A stretch of DNA of 64,000 nucleotides. Source: Phoebastria nigripes (lineage: Eukaryota > Chordata > Aves > Procellariiformes > Diomedeidae). Positions 28,001-41,136 of the stretch are shown in pieces. The stretch is taken from positions 2,830,079 through 2,894,078 of the forward strand of contig JAYKAV010003166.1 in assembly GCA_035582835.1 (NCBI GenBank), given 5' to 3'. The position numbers and the translations under genes were made by a program. Numbering within the stretch: the first letter of the stretch is position 1; every line of letters starts with the position of its first letter. The notes under the pieces were generated by a model. It searched no databases, was not told the origin of the DNA, and saw nothing but the letters and a program-made list of their open reading frames with translations.

Positions 28001-29849
28001 CAGAACATTATAGTTGGTTTTAAAGATGAGGGAAGTGTTGACCCGCTCAGGTCTATCAAGGAGCTTTGGCTTTCAGAAAGTTAGAGACACTTAAGAGAAA
28101 GTAAAGCACGGATCAGATTTAGGTACCTCCCAAAGTATTGCAGCAGTTGAGAGGGTGGTTACATTCCTCATAAATACCACTTAACACAAGCGCATTAATA
28201 AAAGAGAAGGCACTTTCTCAGAGCATTACTTCTGAGACTGACTGGTAAGAATGAGAATAATTCCCATCACCAGTATCACCTGGTTTGAGTGTAAATTCTT
28301 CTGGGTGGGTGCTGCCTCGGTGGGTTTCCATAGCTCTCTTGATAATGGAGCACAGATCTCCACCGGGACTTCCCAAACTCTGTCATTGCAAAAGCAACAC
28401 TTGATGGATAACACCTGTAAAGTCTGATTTTGTATTTTGAAATGTATCTCATTGAACCTCTGTATTATAAGGATGTGGTTGCCTCATTTGTTTAAACGCA
28501 ACAAGCATTTAATGCATGCATGTCCTGCCTTCCTAATAATATTGAGGAAAAGTTTTTACTCAAAGTTGACACCCATAAAATATAACCACCAGGTAACAGG
28601 TTCCCCTTCTTAGNAGGTCTGAGTATTTGCTTTGAGTTGCAGCAGACTAGAGGTAACCAGTCATAGCCAGACAGCTTTAAATCATGTAACGTGAATGTAC
28701 CAAACTTGTTTCCTTTACCCGTCAACCTCACTAGGGCAATATCTTAACACTCAAATTTCATTCATTCCTTCTTCTTTGATGTAGTCTTCCTTTAGATTTA
28801 TATACCGAGTTGCAGACAGGAAAAGGAGGTTTTACCTCTGCACAGTAAAGAATTTTTTCAGGAGCTTCTTTAATTTCCCCGCACATTGTAGAATAGTACA
28901 CTACAAAATTGAGAGGCACATTTCTGAAAGTTTGAGGGAAAGAACTAGGAAGAAAATGGAGAAAATCTAGCTTAACGACTCTTTCAATTTTGAAAATTGC
29001 AATTTGACAGCAATCCTGTGGGCTGGGAAATAAACGTTCATGCCTTTGCCTCTATAGTCATTTGATTGATGTCAAATTGCTTAAGATGAAATAAAGAGTG
29101 AGATGCAGTCATATTTTTCCAGCTTCTTTCTATAGAATTGGGGTCACAGTATTTGGGATCAAAAAGTTATTTATGACATTTATTTTCTACCGCTGATTGC
29201 ACTTTAGCCTCTCAAAATCTTGGTTTTATCATGAAGATGTGCCTTTATATTTAGAACTTTGCAGCACCATGGTTTCTTAGACAGAAAAAGTACGCTTCTG
29301 ATACAGGAGCCCACCATTTTCAAGACTTAATCCTTCGATCACTACGGATTCTGATGCTGACCCTACAAAACCCTTAAATGAACATATTTTAAAGCATGTA
29401 GGTAGGCTCATTGACTTCAAAGGGTATAAATGCAATATACTCACACAGAGGAATATATATCTTCATATCGATAAAGGTTCTTCCATGGCCTTCTCTTACC
29501 AATACACTTGTGCTGTTGCCAGGATGAGCAGGGCAAGTCTTCCCAAATGACTGCAAAAACATCTCTTCCAAAGAGAGAGAGCAAGCGAGAAGTCACACAA
29601 GACTTTGGTAACAAACGTCGCCTTCCTTTCTCCCGTTCCCTCCCCAGCCACCCCTGCTAGACAATAAGGTTTTCCCCCGTACAACCAGATTTTGATTTTA
29701 TTTTCTTTCCTCCTGCAAGGTGAGTGCACAGAGTAGATGCATCTTGCACGTATGGCCAGGAGTAGCGTTTGTTGCAAAGGTGTTTGAAAGTTATAATAAT
29801 GCTGGGTCTGGCTGCTATATAATAATTTCAGCCTGTAGCCTTCGTAGGG
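22093..29849. other. Gene desert segment
   Basis: Non-coding, with short CA repeats (26727-26740). Blocks at 23450-23650 and 25310-25520 are rich in homeodomain-like cores. Open frames near 27.1-27.5 kb lie in locally GC-rich DNA and show no family. Confidence 0.6.
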
Positions 29850-29972
29850 CTTTGCAGAGGAGATGGCTGTCATTAACACCATTATTGATGGAGACTGATG
29901 TGGAGAAGGTGAAGTGACTTGCCCAAAGTCCACCTGCAAACCAGATACACCCAGAACCCAGGTTTTGCTCAT
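29850..29972 (-). repeat. MIR-like SINE relic, minus orientation
   Basis: GGTGAAGTGACTTGCCCAAA, then CCACCTGCAAACCAGATAC and AGAACCCAGG on the plus strand are the reverse complement of the MIR core. It is diverged. Confidence 0.6.
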
Positions 29973-30011
29973 TGCCAGGCATCAAAAGCTGTAAGTCATA
30001 TCTCAAGCCAC

Positions 30012-30035
30012 AAAAAAAAAAAAAAAAAAAAAAAA
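30012..30035. repeat. Poly(A) run
   Basis: 24 consecutive A residues. Confidence 0.95.
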
Positions 30036-31030
30036 CCAAAAAATAATTAGCAGGAACGCTGTGACCAAGAGACCTCACCTTTCACATAAGTTTCTTGCAC
30101 AAACAGGTGTTATTTTACAATACTTCAAGAACTGGAAATAGGGGAGCCTAGGTGGCTTCCTCATTCAGACTAAAAACCTTGCTTTTAGATAGCTAAAGGT
30201 AGGTGAAATAATTCCATCCCTAGATTTTCTACAAGAATTAGACAACTACATGGTTTTTTAAATGGCAATTCAACTCCTAATGCAGAGATCACCCTTACAC
30301 AATTTTATTCTCAGATGCTATTCCATTCATAATTTTTACAGTATTTTGAATTTAAAAACAAAAAAGCAGACAAGAATCACCTTATCAGAATAACAGGAAG
30401 GAAATTACACTGACAAAAGATAGGAAATTCAGAGTAATTAAAATTACTGTTGATTCTATTTTTACTGAAGTTAAATGCTGCATTAGTGTTAACTTGACGT
30501 ATCCTACAGCTTTTCATTCACTCCAATACCCTAAATGTTATTCAAATGTAAGAAATTTAAGAAAGAACAGCCATCCAGAGTTGAAAACAAAAAGCTCCCC
30601 CGGCATTTAATATTACAACATGCATAAAAATAAATTTAATTAGTCACCAAGGCGGGGGGGGGGAAGTGTTACTAAAACTTTATAAAGATAATTACCTGAT
30701 ATTAAAAGCAACTAACAAGACCATTCTGCACTGGATATTATCCAGAAAAAAAATTAAGCCTATGTTGCTGCTTCAATACCATCTAATACTAGGAATTGGC
30801 AGAAAAACATCTATTCTATGAATAATAGCTCAACAGTCCCAAAGGACATCAATACATGAATAAGGAAAAAAAAAAAAAAAAATCTCAAGCCTTTCCAAAA
30901 TGGTGCTAATGCTCCACTGAAACTTAATTTTATAATTTACTGGCAGTCAAGATGGCAGGAAATAAAATAATTTGCTATATATTCTGCACAACAAACCCCC
31001 TGCTTTTCCTGGGAAGGGTAATTATCTCTA

Positions 31031-31067
31031 NAAAAAAAAAAAAAAAAAAAAAAAAAAANNAAAAAAA
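31031..31067. repeat. Poly(A) run with Ns
   Basis: A-run interrupted by three Ns. Its true length is uncertain. Confidence 0.95.
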
Positions 31068-34000
31068 TACGACATCTCATATTAAGCTAAAGTCTCATCA
31101 AGAAGAGAAAGAGTGCCTCATTACATGTAATTACCAGGGAATTAGAAACATCATTTAACTAAATGAGCGAATAATGCTCAGGATATTGAAGAAACTTGCC
31201 TGCACTTCTGCAGAGCACTCTAAGTCCCATTACAAAAATTGCACCTCTTTAATGGAATAATTTTAGGCCTTGTCTGCCTTGCTTTAAAAATAAAGAGCCT
31301 CAGAGAGGCAGAAAGAGGCTGAAACTACCATAAACAACTGTTGAAAAGAGCTGCAGAGTAGGAGTAGTCTCTACTGGATACCATGATTTAAAATGACTCA
31401 TAATCTAACATAATCATGAAAATTAAACCTAAGGACTTGGGTGGGAGGATGGCAGAGAGGGAGGGAAACGAATTACCCTTTTTAATTGTACTTACTCAAG
31501 ACTACAATGTATTTATAATTAGACATTATAGATAACGGGTGAAAGATTCTAGGTTAAAGGTAAATCTTATATAGAGGGATGAAAGGCTGCTGCATTAGAA
31601 GCCAGCTCAAAAAAAAAAAAAAAAAAGCACACCTACTGATAGATACTTACTGTCCTGCAATGCAATTTTTTTCTAATAGTAAATAGTTACCAGGGGAATT
31701 AATAATGGCCATGATAATGCATTACATGCAAATGACATAAACCACAATCTCTATTTTAGGAACACCGTATCTGCCTGTAAAGGTGATTCTGATGCTGTAG
31801 TAACAAACAAAATCTGGAAAACATTATTTGCCACCATTTTGACACAGAGTTTGATCCTGTGCCAAGAGAAACAAGGTTTTCCTCACTGATTTTAGCCAGA
31901 GGAATTGTCTCCAAGCCTGAGAGCAAGTCACTAAATCGAAAAGATCTCCCTTGAGTTCAAAAGGTTTTGGTCAGTGTTTGAATCGTGGTTCCACATCACT
32001 CCATGAGGAACTAAATAACTGAAGTGACATTATTACAAAGTCCCACCAAAAGGTCTTCAAGCTGATGCACAGGAAAAGCATCCTTTTTTTTTTTTTTTAT
32101 TAATAAAACATCCTTAGAGAAATGAAAAATGCAGAGAAGTAAAACAAGAAATAAGGGGATACATATAATGCATCATCCGAAACATGTACACTTCCTCTAT
32201 TAACATTTTCATTCTTCATTCCCTTCTCTCCACAAAAAAAAAAAAAACAAACCACCCCTCACCATAGAGATTCTAGGCAAATAAGGGTGGCTTTTTCTTT
32301 ACTGAAACCAGTTCCACAGCAGAACAAGATGTTAGCATAACAAATACTGAAATAAGAGGAAGAAAAAGGAACTATAGCCCCAAAGTGTTGAATCTGGACA
32401 TCTCCGCTAGGTAAAGCGGGGTATCAGAAAATTGATGATTTTTGCTGCTTTCGAGATCATAAACATTTCAGACTGCTCACATAGGCNTGGTTTGCAATCA
32501 GAACAGCAAAAAACCTGTTTGTTTGGGNNTTTTTTTTGTTTTAGTTTGGGATTTTGATAATGATTTAGAAGACAGTCCGGAAAATGGCTTGTGAAAACGT
32601 TAGGGTTTTATTCAATGTCTTAATACATCTGCCACTTAGAAGTTATATTTGAATTATTTCTGATTGTAGGAATAGAGGCTTAATGAAATGTTAAATATTT
32701 AAAGAAAAAAATTGTCAGTGNCATGGGGAGGGAGGGTAAACAGAATTATTTGGAAACCAGTGAAATTTCCAGAATGTGAAAGAACCAAGATAACCACTCA
32801 CGACAAGAGAGAAGGAATTGGTTAATAAGCGGTGCGTAAGGGCATTCGAAGCTGAAACAAAAGCATGGGTGGGACCTTTGGAGTAGGAAACTCCTGCTGC
32901 TGGAAGAGGCACGGGATGAGACGCGCTAACCAGCATCCTTCTTCTCCCTCGCCGCTCGGTGGGCATAAGCCCTCGTGCAAAGTTCCCGCANGCTTGAGAT
33001 GCACGCCGTTATCTTCTGCCCTGAGAGATGAAGTGATCGCCCAGCGGTTTCTCTTTGGGTGAAAGTCACGAGGAGGCTTTTCAGGTTCATCCTAAAATAG
33101 CAGCGCCTGAAATTTCAGTTGCTATTTAAATGTCACCCAGAACAAAGCAATGGCGAACGTAGCCCTGAAGCACACGAGGGGGGTTCGAAACACCGGCGTT
33201 GCGCTCGCCCATGGGAATAAAAAGGCTGGGCTGTGTCCTTTTGAACCTGTCTGATCCAATGCAACCTGCAGCGGGTGAATCCTGANGCTGCCAAAGGCTC
33301 TGCAACTTCAGCCCCCATTTACAGAAAAGCCAGGGTTTTAACCTGTATTTGGAGGCTTGCAAACAACTGCCAAAGCAGGTTTCATCCTATGCCNGGCTGA
33401 CCAAGATATTTATGTCGTGGATACTTCAGCGAAAGGCATTGCTCTCACAAAGTAATTTAAGAAGGGTACTGGAGGGTCTTAACCTTAATTGATTTTTTTA
33501 TTCCAGTTTCCTAAGGAAATGAGATTCGTGCACTGAAATTGTCTGTGTCTGTCTGCCCATCCCCTTCTCCTCTCATCCCCCTAATAACTTTGGAACTGAT
33601 TGACCAATTACAGCTGAGTTTGACAGAGGAAGGAGGTCTCAAAGATATCGAATTCCAGTATCCCTCATGAAAGCAGGCAGCCAAGCAGAGGAGACAGCCT
33701 TTAATAACGTGCCCAGGAAGGAAGGGCCAGGAAATCTACCTGGGAAAAGTTTCCTCCTGATTGTGGAAGAGTTTAAGTCTAAACTTGATTTCTCTCTTGA
33801 TGTCTGAGAAGGAACAACCACAAAACCCAACTATGTAGAAAATCAGACTTTGTTCTGCGACTCATTGAATTATTTGTTCACGATCTAGATAAATGCAGTT
33901 TTTGTATGGACAATCTCGAGACCAATACAAGAAGAAAGAAGACACAAGTGGACATCAGGAGAGAAATATGACTTTGATTTGCATTTGCAGCCTCCATATT

Positions 34001-35148
34001 GATTTCCACCTCCATCAAAAAAAAAATAGAACTCCAAAAATTTCCTCCCCCACCCCGTCCTTAAAAATCTCACTTCTAACCCCATTATCTGCCTAATTAA
34101 ATTTTGGATGTATAAAACTGTTAGACCCATCTTCCGGGAGACTGTACGCTTTAATCGCAATTACATGCTGCATATTTCATGATATATATCTTTTGCGTAT
34201 AATTAGGAATAAAAAATGTAATCCCAAAAAGATGTTTAATAATTTAAATCCTGAGGATTTGATTAAAAGCATTCGAGGATTGCAGATGACAGGGAAAGAA
34301 CAGTGACTCCATTATAACCAAGGGAAAAATTCAAGGATTTAAGCACTACTTTTATTTTTCAAACCAAGCACTATGATCTTAAAAACAAAGATTTTAAACA
34401 GGAACAGATAGATACATTTCCCCAGATATATTCCTGCTATTTCATTTATGGTATAGGACCGAGGTTTTTGCACAAAAGGCCAGATGTTTCAGTTGAAAAG
34501 TTTATCTACAAATACTTCTCACAATGTTTCCCTCCAAAATCTCATTAGCAGAAATTAAGGTACTCTGACAGAAACAGGGCACTTGTCTTACCGCTCAGGC
34601 ATCACCACCTTCGTGTGTTTGCAGGCCACTACATAAAGCCTTCACACGAAGAATCAAACAATCTCAACATAAAAAATACAGATGGAAGAGAAAAAGCCAA
34701 AAGTCATGTTCTCAAAACATGTAATTTACAAATACAAGAGATATTTATTCGATCTTATACAGTCTCTGCCACCAGTTGACATCTCTAAATGATGCAGAGG
34801 ATGGTATGGATTACCACCAGCAAGAGAAAAATAAAAACCAGTGACTTTATATATTAAAGCAAATGTCAAAGAACAGGCTATGTGCCGTCACGGGACTGGG
34901 AACAGGCAGGCCTCTCCCACTTACAAATACCCCACGTGTTTGCTTCCAGGGAAAATATACCTGCAGCTTCTCAACAGCTTTGTAGCAACGGACGAGCATC
35001 CTACAACGCACAAAGCTGCACGTGTAGCACTGCAGCAACCGCAGCCATCGACTCCCCGGCAGAACATGAAATGTCTGTGTGGGACAAGAAAACCGGTTCA
35101 TCAACAAGAGACATCAGAAACTGAGGGTGTGGCACATGGTAAATAAAA

Positions 35149-35173
35149 TATATATATATATATATATATATAT
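35149..35173. repeat. (TA)n microsatellite
   Basis: About 12 uninterrupted TA units. Confidence 0.95.
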
Positions 35174-35734
35174 TCTTGATGTCTCTGTTCTTTTGTCTGC
35201 TGCACAGGCTACAGCTGTGCAATTTTTTTTATCTTTACAAAGCAGATTACAAATTCTCTACTTAATACTTCTTAATAGTCTTTGATTTGCAGGGCCTGAA
35301 TTACAAATTTTTTTCTGCCTAGATAATACTATGTAGAAACACGATGGCACGTTTTATTATTATTTTTAAAAGCACAACCTCTAAAAATGCTTGCACTTTC
35401 TACTTTCATCCTGTTACATCTATCCTTCACTAAAGTAGTAAATAAAGTCAATCTTTGTATTCTATTGGAATCTCTTTATGCCACTTAGCAGTACTATATA
35501 TCAACACAATAGTGTATACTGTATCATTGTATAAGAAAAATTTGCATTTAAGAAGATTCATCTCAGGATCTTAACTCTCCTTTAACAATTTGGTCTCATT
35601 TACCTTTACACAGAAGCACTGTTCATTTGATTGACGAAAAAATTACATCACAGGAATAAAGAAGATTAACTCAAATAACTCCCCCACAGTAAGTCTACAG
35701 CAGAGGCAAAAAATTAAACCAATTACGTGAGCTA
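35174..35734. other. Gene desert segment
   Basis: AT-rich unique DNA. Nothing recognised. Confidence 0.7.
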
Positions 35735-35940
35735 GGAATCAAGAAATCTGTTCAAGTCCTGCCTTTGCTCTGTGACAAGGAAATTCGCTTCCTTAGTCTG
35801 TGCCTTTGTTGACATCTGTGGAATGAGAATATTTCTTCTCTCTCAACCTTTGGCTGTCTTATCTATTTAGGGAACAAATTCTCAAGCCAGAATAATTTCT
35901 TACGATGCATCTGTGCAGCGCTGAGAATAAGGCAATTGTT
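35735..35940 (+). repeat. MIR-like SINE relic
   Basis: TTCAAGTCCTGCCTTTGCTC, then TTAGTCTGTGCCTTTG, ATCTGTGGAATGAGAATA and the distal TCTTACGATGCATCTGTGCA follow the MIR layout through its 3' region. This is the longest of the three relics. Confidence 0.65.
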
Positions 35941-36699
35941 GTCTTTGTCGCATTGTTGTCGCTGCAGAACAGCAGTGGTTTGGAGAAAACACAAGCAGGG
36001 AAAAGCAACCCTTGCTTAGTTTAATTTAATTATTAGGAACTCTTTGGCATAAGTGAATAATTTATTGCTGTGTTTTTATTTGATGCTACCTTGCTCTGTT
36101 TTTACCAAGAGAGAATATAGCGGGTTTCTGTAAGCGCAGAATTGATTAAAATATACGACTACGTACTACNCTGGTACAGGAGTTGTTCAGTGCCAGCTAA
36201 CGGTGAAGCTAGCTGCAAGCTTAAACTACAATTATTGTAAGACTGATGTAAACGAAATATTTATATAGCCAATAAGAATCAGGTACTCCGCTTTANTAAC
36301 CTTATACAAATTCAGAAACACCTACAAAATGAATACATACATTGAATTTAAGAAGTATGATGGTCTTGTTTAATGGGACAGTTCTGCAGAGCTTTCTGCC
36401 AGGTGGAGCTCCCCAGTACCCGCCGGCTCTGGTGTGCCAGGTCACGCTGGTAAGCACGGGCGGATTCAAAGCTGAAACGAGGTTCTCTGATAATGGTGGT
36501 ATGGGCCATAGAGGAAAATAAAAGCCTCTCTAAGAATTTAAGTTTTAAATAAATAGGAGTCCCTGCCTCGGTTACAAAGAATGCTAGTTTGCTGTAACAG
36601 GAGCAATGCCAGGTGAATGAATGATCAAAGACAAATTCAGCAGCGTAACAACCACAAGTACAATCAGTACTAGCTTATCTTTCCTGCCCAAAGATGGAA
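35941..36699. other. Gene desert segment
   Basis: Unique non-coding DNA with two Ns. Nothing recognised. Confidence 0.7.
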
Positions 36700-36985
36700 C
36701 CGGTTAAAACCACACCATTCCTGGCAGATGCTTGTCTAACCTGTGCTTGGGAAATTCCACAGATGGANACACTGCACCTTCCCCAGGCAATTTATTCCTG
36801 GGCTTAACCATCCTTACACTTCGAAAGTTTTTCCTGATGTCTACACTAATCTCTGCTGCAATTTAAGCTCATTATGCCTCGTCCCAGTCCCAGTGGACAT
36901 GGAGAACAGTTTATTCCCTTCCACTTTGCAGGTAATCACAGGAGACTCTGAAGACCTATTACATCCCCCGTGTTGCTATCACGCG
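36700..36985 (-). repeat. CR1 LINE fragment, minus orientation
   Basis: Plus-strand text such as GCTTGTCTAACCTGTGCTTG, CAGGCAATTTATTCCTGGGC, AAGTTTTTCCTGATGTCTAC and GCTGCAATTTAAGCTCATTA is the reverse complement of a well-known amniote CR1 segment. It is diverged and carries one N. Confidence 0.85.
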
Positions 36986-39900
36986 TTAGCACACTCGTAT
37001 CTTTTCATGCTAGGAAAATGTATGATATAGTCAGAGCGCCGCACATATAGCCTTAGGAAATAAGACATGTTTCACAGGAAGTGCCTTTAGCATATTAGTT
37101 ATAAGAATATCTGGGCGAGTCCTGTATTTGACTTTTCATTTCTAAATTCTACATATCTAAAGGTATTACGAAGTATCACTTAAATACTATTTTGAACAAA
37201 GAAACCTGACACATTTCAAAGCAAATGCCACTTGCTGGAGGACTAGAAGTTGTATCAGTTGCATATTGACTAAAAAATTACTAGCGTTGTAGTTATGATT
37301 ATACTAAACAACATAAAAGCAGCTAATGGTGTAATCACCAGAACAGACGTCTGCTAGTCAAAAGAAATAGGTTCTGCTCCAGACCACTAATACCAATCAC
37401 TGATGGTGGATGTGTCATTTAGGCCAACATTTGCAAGAGTATCCAATAGTAGAAACACCCAGCTTTTGGGCATCTATCTTAACATGCACCAGCTGAATTA
37501 CTGCTGAACTGAGTGACTACATCACTCCAACTACAGAAAATCCTTAATTTTCAAGGCAGTAAAAACTACTGGACACTTACAAAAGTGTGAGACATCTTAA
37601 GGAAGATGGAGCTAGCAATACCTACACAGCTGTGGAAAGGTCATTCTCAACGGCATCACTTAAGTCCCTGTGTTCGGAGCTCAGAGCTCAGCTTCGAGCT
37701 CAGAGCAGGGACTGGTTTTGCTTGGGAAAACGCCCATCTAAAGGACACTTTTTTTTTATATATATATATTATAATTGCAGCGGCAGCACAAAACATCACG
37801 TCTGAGATGTGGCAGAGCTCCAGACCATGTAGCAACCATACACTGATTATCTTGAAGTACTGGCCAACAGAAAAAAGTACACTTACCAGCATGCTTTTGT
37901 AACATTCAGGGCACAGATGCCACTTGGCTTCTAATACCAGTGTTATGAGGCTTTTGTGAGAGACAACCCNTGATATTTTTTGCTGCAAGCAGTCAACGGT
38001 GATTGATGACTCTATTAGAATGATGGCTCTGACTCCATGTTTTCTGTACGGCCCTCAACACTGTGCAAAAAGCAATGACTTAAGGAGCTTTTTTAGATCT
38101 CAATTCCTCTGATCAAGAGTCCGTATATCCTCTTTGTTCAGCTGCTTGTTACATAGGTCAGAAAAGGCTTGTTTCATGATCTCTCCAGCTTATGAACCTC
38201 TGCCTTGACCTGCATTTCTAGAAGAGAGCTAATAAAAGGAAGATTAATCTTGTAAAAGAAATATCCGTATTCCAACTGCACATATTCGTACCTAACATAC
38301 GGACGCAGCTGTAGCCCTGACCAACTCACATTTCTCTTCTCCTCCGTTATGCCCGATTGTCTCACTATTTTCTACAGACTCTCGTTTGTTTCAAGCATTT
38401 ACATAAAACACCGACACACCACAAGGAATTTTCCTACCATTTTTAAGCAAAAATAGAACTAGTCCAATCCATTTCCTCCTATATATCTTGGGCTACCCTT
38501 TGTCCACTGAAGCACGCAGATCTCAGTACCTCAAGCATTAAGTTTTTTTCCCCGATACTTACCAATGAAAAGTTGCACAGATGGCATTATTTCCAGGTTA
38601 TGTTACGTGTCTACTTTGTTAACCAAACTATTTGGAATTCCCTTAATTCTTTGTTTTCCCCTGCTTTCTCTAGCTCTTATTTCACTTTGTTCCCCACAGT
38701 TCTACACCTCTATACGTCCCCACTCTACGCTCTCTCCATTTCACATGTTCCTTTCTCCACAACATCACTAAACCACCTTTTCATTAGTCCCAGCCTATTT
38801 CGGCCTTCACACATTATTTATTTGGACCCATCCTCACTTCAGATCTCTTTTCTCCACAAGCAGGGTCACTGTTGTGCTTCCAGGCAACAACAAAATAATT
38901 TCTTTTTTGGTGGGCTCAAGCTTGTATTTTGTAATANTATACCCTCTCAGCTGAGAAGAGATGGAGAAACAACAGATATCGTACTTGTTTGCTCTGCAAA
39001 TATGTATCTATTTAAACCTGCANACACACAATTATGGTCTGGGACCCTGGAACGCTTGACCCTGTTCTTAACACAAAGCCTNCTGTCTCAGCCTACAGTC
39101 ATCCCTCAAACCAGCGATTTTGCTTACTATTTCTTTGCTAGTCATTCTCGCAGAAACCTTTGGTTCCCACGTTTAGGCCCCAGACCCTATGTATCAACTC
39201 ATTCCTCAAAAAAACAAACAAAAAAAAAACCCAACCCAAACACCAAGGGGTCATCACTTCCTAAGCTAACATCAAAAATTCAGCCTTTGCCCAACATCAG
39301 TCATGTACCCTCAACGCAAAAAAGCCAGTTAAAATGGGAAGAAACAGGGATGGCACACATCTATCAGAACAGAGGCTGGATGCTACTGTAGCGATGACAT
39401 TATTCATATTTAATTCAGGAAGATCTTTAATTTTTTCAAACCTATCAAAACCAGTTTATATTATCAAAGAATCCATATCTAGCTCGTGACAAATGACAAA
39501 GTATTCCACATACAACTCATTTACTATCTCTATCTGGTAACAGCTCAAGTTTGTTAGCTTTCTGCACGCACAGAGCCCAGCTTCCTCTCCATCACCACCT
39601 TCTTTGGAACGATTGGTTACTATTTCGGTTGTCAGCAAGTTTGTTTTCTTAAAGGTAATAGAAGTACTCCCACTGGCTACGCAGGCACTGATAACTCAGA
39701 ACAGAAGAAGTTGGGAGTAAAGTATGAATCCAATCACCACTCCGAAATACCCACACCTTCATCACCTCTGATAAGCCTCATAGGAGTTTTGTTCTGTCCC
39801 TCCTTACTACTCACTACAAAGTGAATACTTAAACACCTGATACAAGCTGCTATTAAGAGAGCAGTCTGACAGTCTGTTCTGCAGAGTTGGATGAGATAGC

Positions 39901-40793
39901 TTTTATTGGTGGTACTAATCAGAAAGCATTTATCTTTATTTCCATAAACCAGTCGGGAATCTGCAACATTGAATATATTCTTTTTAGCAGAAGATGGATT
40001 TGCAGGTTTAGTCTCTTGATCAGATCTACATTCCTGTTTAGAAAAAAACCAAAACACACAGTGTCCAAGTTGTTTGTTTTTCTAATACTACTTTCCTAAG
40101 AAATTTTTAATTTGTCCAAGTTCAAGCATCTTCTCACACCCACCCCCCACTCCCAAATCCTCAAGAGGCTGATAGAAAATTTGATTACAGATTAGACTTC
40201 TTACCAACAAGACATTCAGAGAAACAGCATATTTTCAAGGGTTTTTGTGGCCAGAATGACATTTCCACTCTGGGGAAACTCCGCTTTTCTGCCTTTCCAC
40301 TTGTGTTACTCCATAAACTCTGGGCTACCAGGTCAGATCCACAGATTTGGAACAGACCACTCAGCTGTAGGCTGAAACTCTACATTTGCTCCCCTCTACC
40401 CTCAATTCTTCCCAAGCATCATTAATTTTAGGCTTTTATGCAGCATGTGAAAAAACCCAAAGTACCATGTGTTCAAGTTCTTTCCTCCAGAAACAGTTAA
40501 TGGTTCTCCAGTAATGATCAAATCATTGTGATAAACAAGCCCACCTAATACAAGTTTAGGCTTTCACAGCCCTGTGAAAACATTGCTTGGAGAGCCAACA
40601 TCCCTGGGGAATGAAGAAATTCCCAGTTCATCCCATTGGAAAAAGACGAAAGGTTCAGAAATTTTCCATCAGGACGATCTAGAACTCAAGAATTCTTGCC
40701 ACTTAAAGGTTTGGTCTTAAATGTTTGTTTCACAAACAGTAAAGGTTGTTACACAAAGTTGGTTTTTTTTTTTTTTCAAAAAACCTATAGATA
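36986..40793. other. Gene desert, BUB3-proximal part
   Basis: No exon recognised. It could hold a long BUB3 3' UTR if distal poly(A) signals (39902-39907, 38817-38822) are used. A 272-codon open frame at 38573-39391 contains three Ns, is pyrimidine-rich and has no domain. Confidence 0.6.
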
Positions 40794-40799
40794 TTTATT
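40794..40799 (-). terminator. BUB3: Candidate BUB3 poly(A) signal AATAAA
   Basis: The minus strand reads AATAAA here, about 330 nt beyond the TAG. This is the nearest canonical signal I noticed downstream of the stop. Others exist farther on (39902-39907, 38817-38822), so a longer 3' UTR is possible. Only transcript data can decide. Confidence 0.4.
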
Positions 40800-41126
40800 G
40801 AACAATTATGAGACCACTGGAAGTTTTCATAATTAGATACTACAAAATGTGGTAAGTTTTTATAAAGGTATACGCAAAGTTGCCTACAGGACTGAACTAA
40901 TTTAGCTACAGACAGCAGATAAACAAAACAGTTGCACTAACATTATAAGCAGGAAAGTAATGACAGATTAAGACATACTACAATACACAAACAAATATTT
41001 CTTAGTTAAAAACAACATCAGTACAAGGATTGTTCTTCTCACTTCTATTGTTTTAGCTTAGTCTTGTTAGGAGCAGGTGGGCACCTCTTGTAGAGAAGAA
41101 GTATCACCAGAAGTCTAAGTAGACCT

Positions 41127-41136
41127 CTAAGTAGAC
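41127..41136 (-). CDS. BUB3: BUB3 terminal coding segment (10 nt: completes Lys, then Ser-Thr-stop)
   Basis: Only 10 coding nucleotides lie in the last exon. The acceptor TTTATTTCAG is followed by G TCT ACT TAG, completing Lys324 and adding Ser325, Thr326 and a stop. Ending in KST agrees with the shorter human isoform as I recall it. The 12-nt unit GTCTACTTAGAG is followed at once by GTCTACTTAGAC, so a second AG 12 nt downstream would give the same peptide. I saw no acceptor that would give the longer SPCT ending. Confidence 0.85.

Larger units (their letters stand above)
29973..35148. other. Gene desert segment
   Basis: AT-rich with several poly(A) runs (30012, 30868, 31031, 31610) and a G-run (30654-30663). 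31685-31740 contains an octamer-bearing motif cluster, and 34090-34260 looks enhancer-like. No gene seen. Confidence 0.6.

Noticed and set aside
38573..39391. 272-codon open frame on the plus strand, the longest in the desert
   Set aside because: It contains three Ns read as X, is pyrimidine-rich at the start and lysine/proline-rich at the end, and has no recognisable domain, splice partner or promoter. It is more likely chance, or antisense of a long BUB3 3' UTR.
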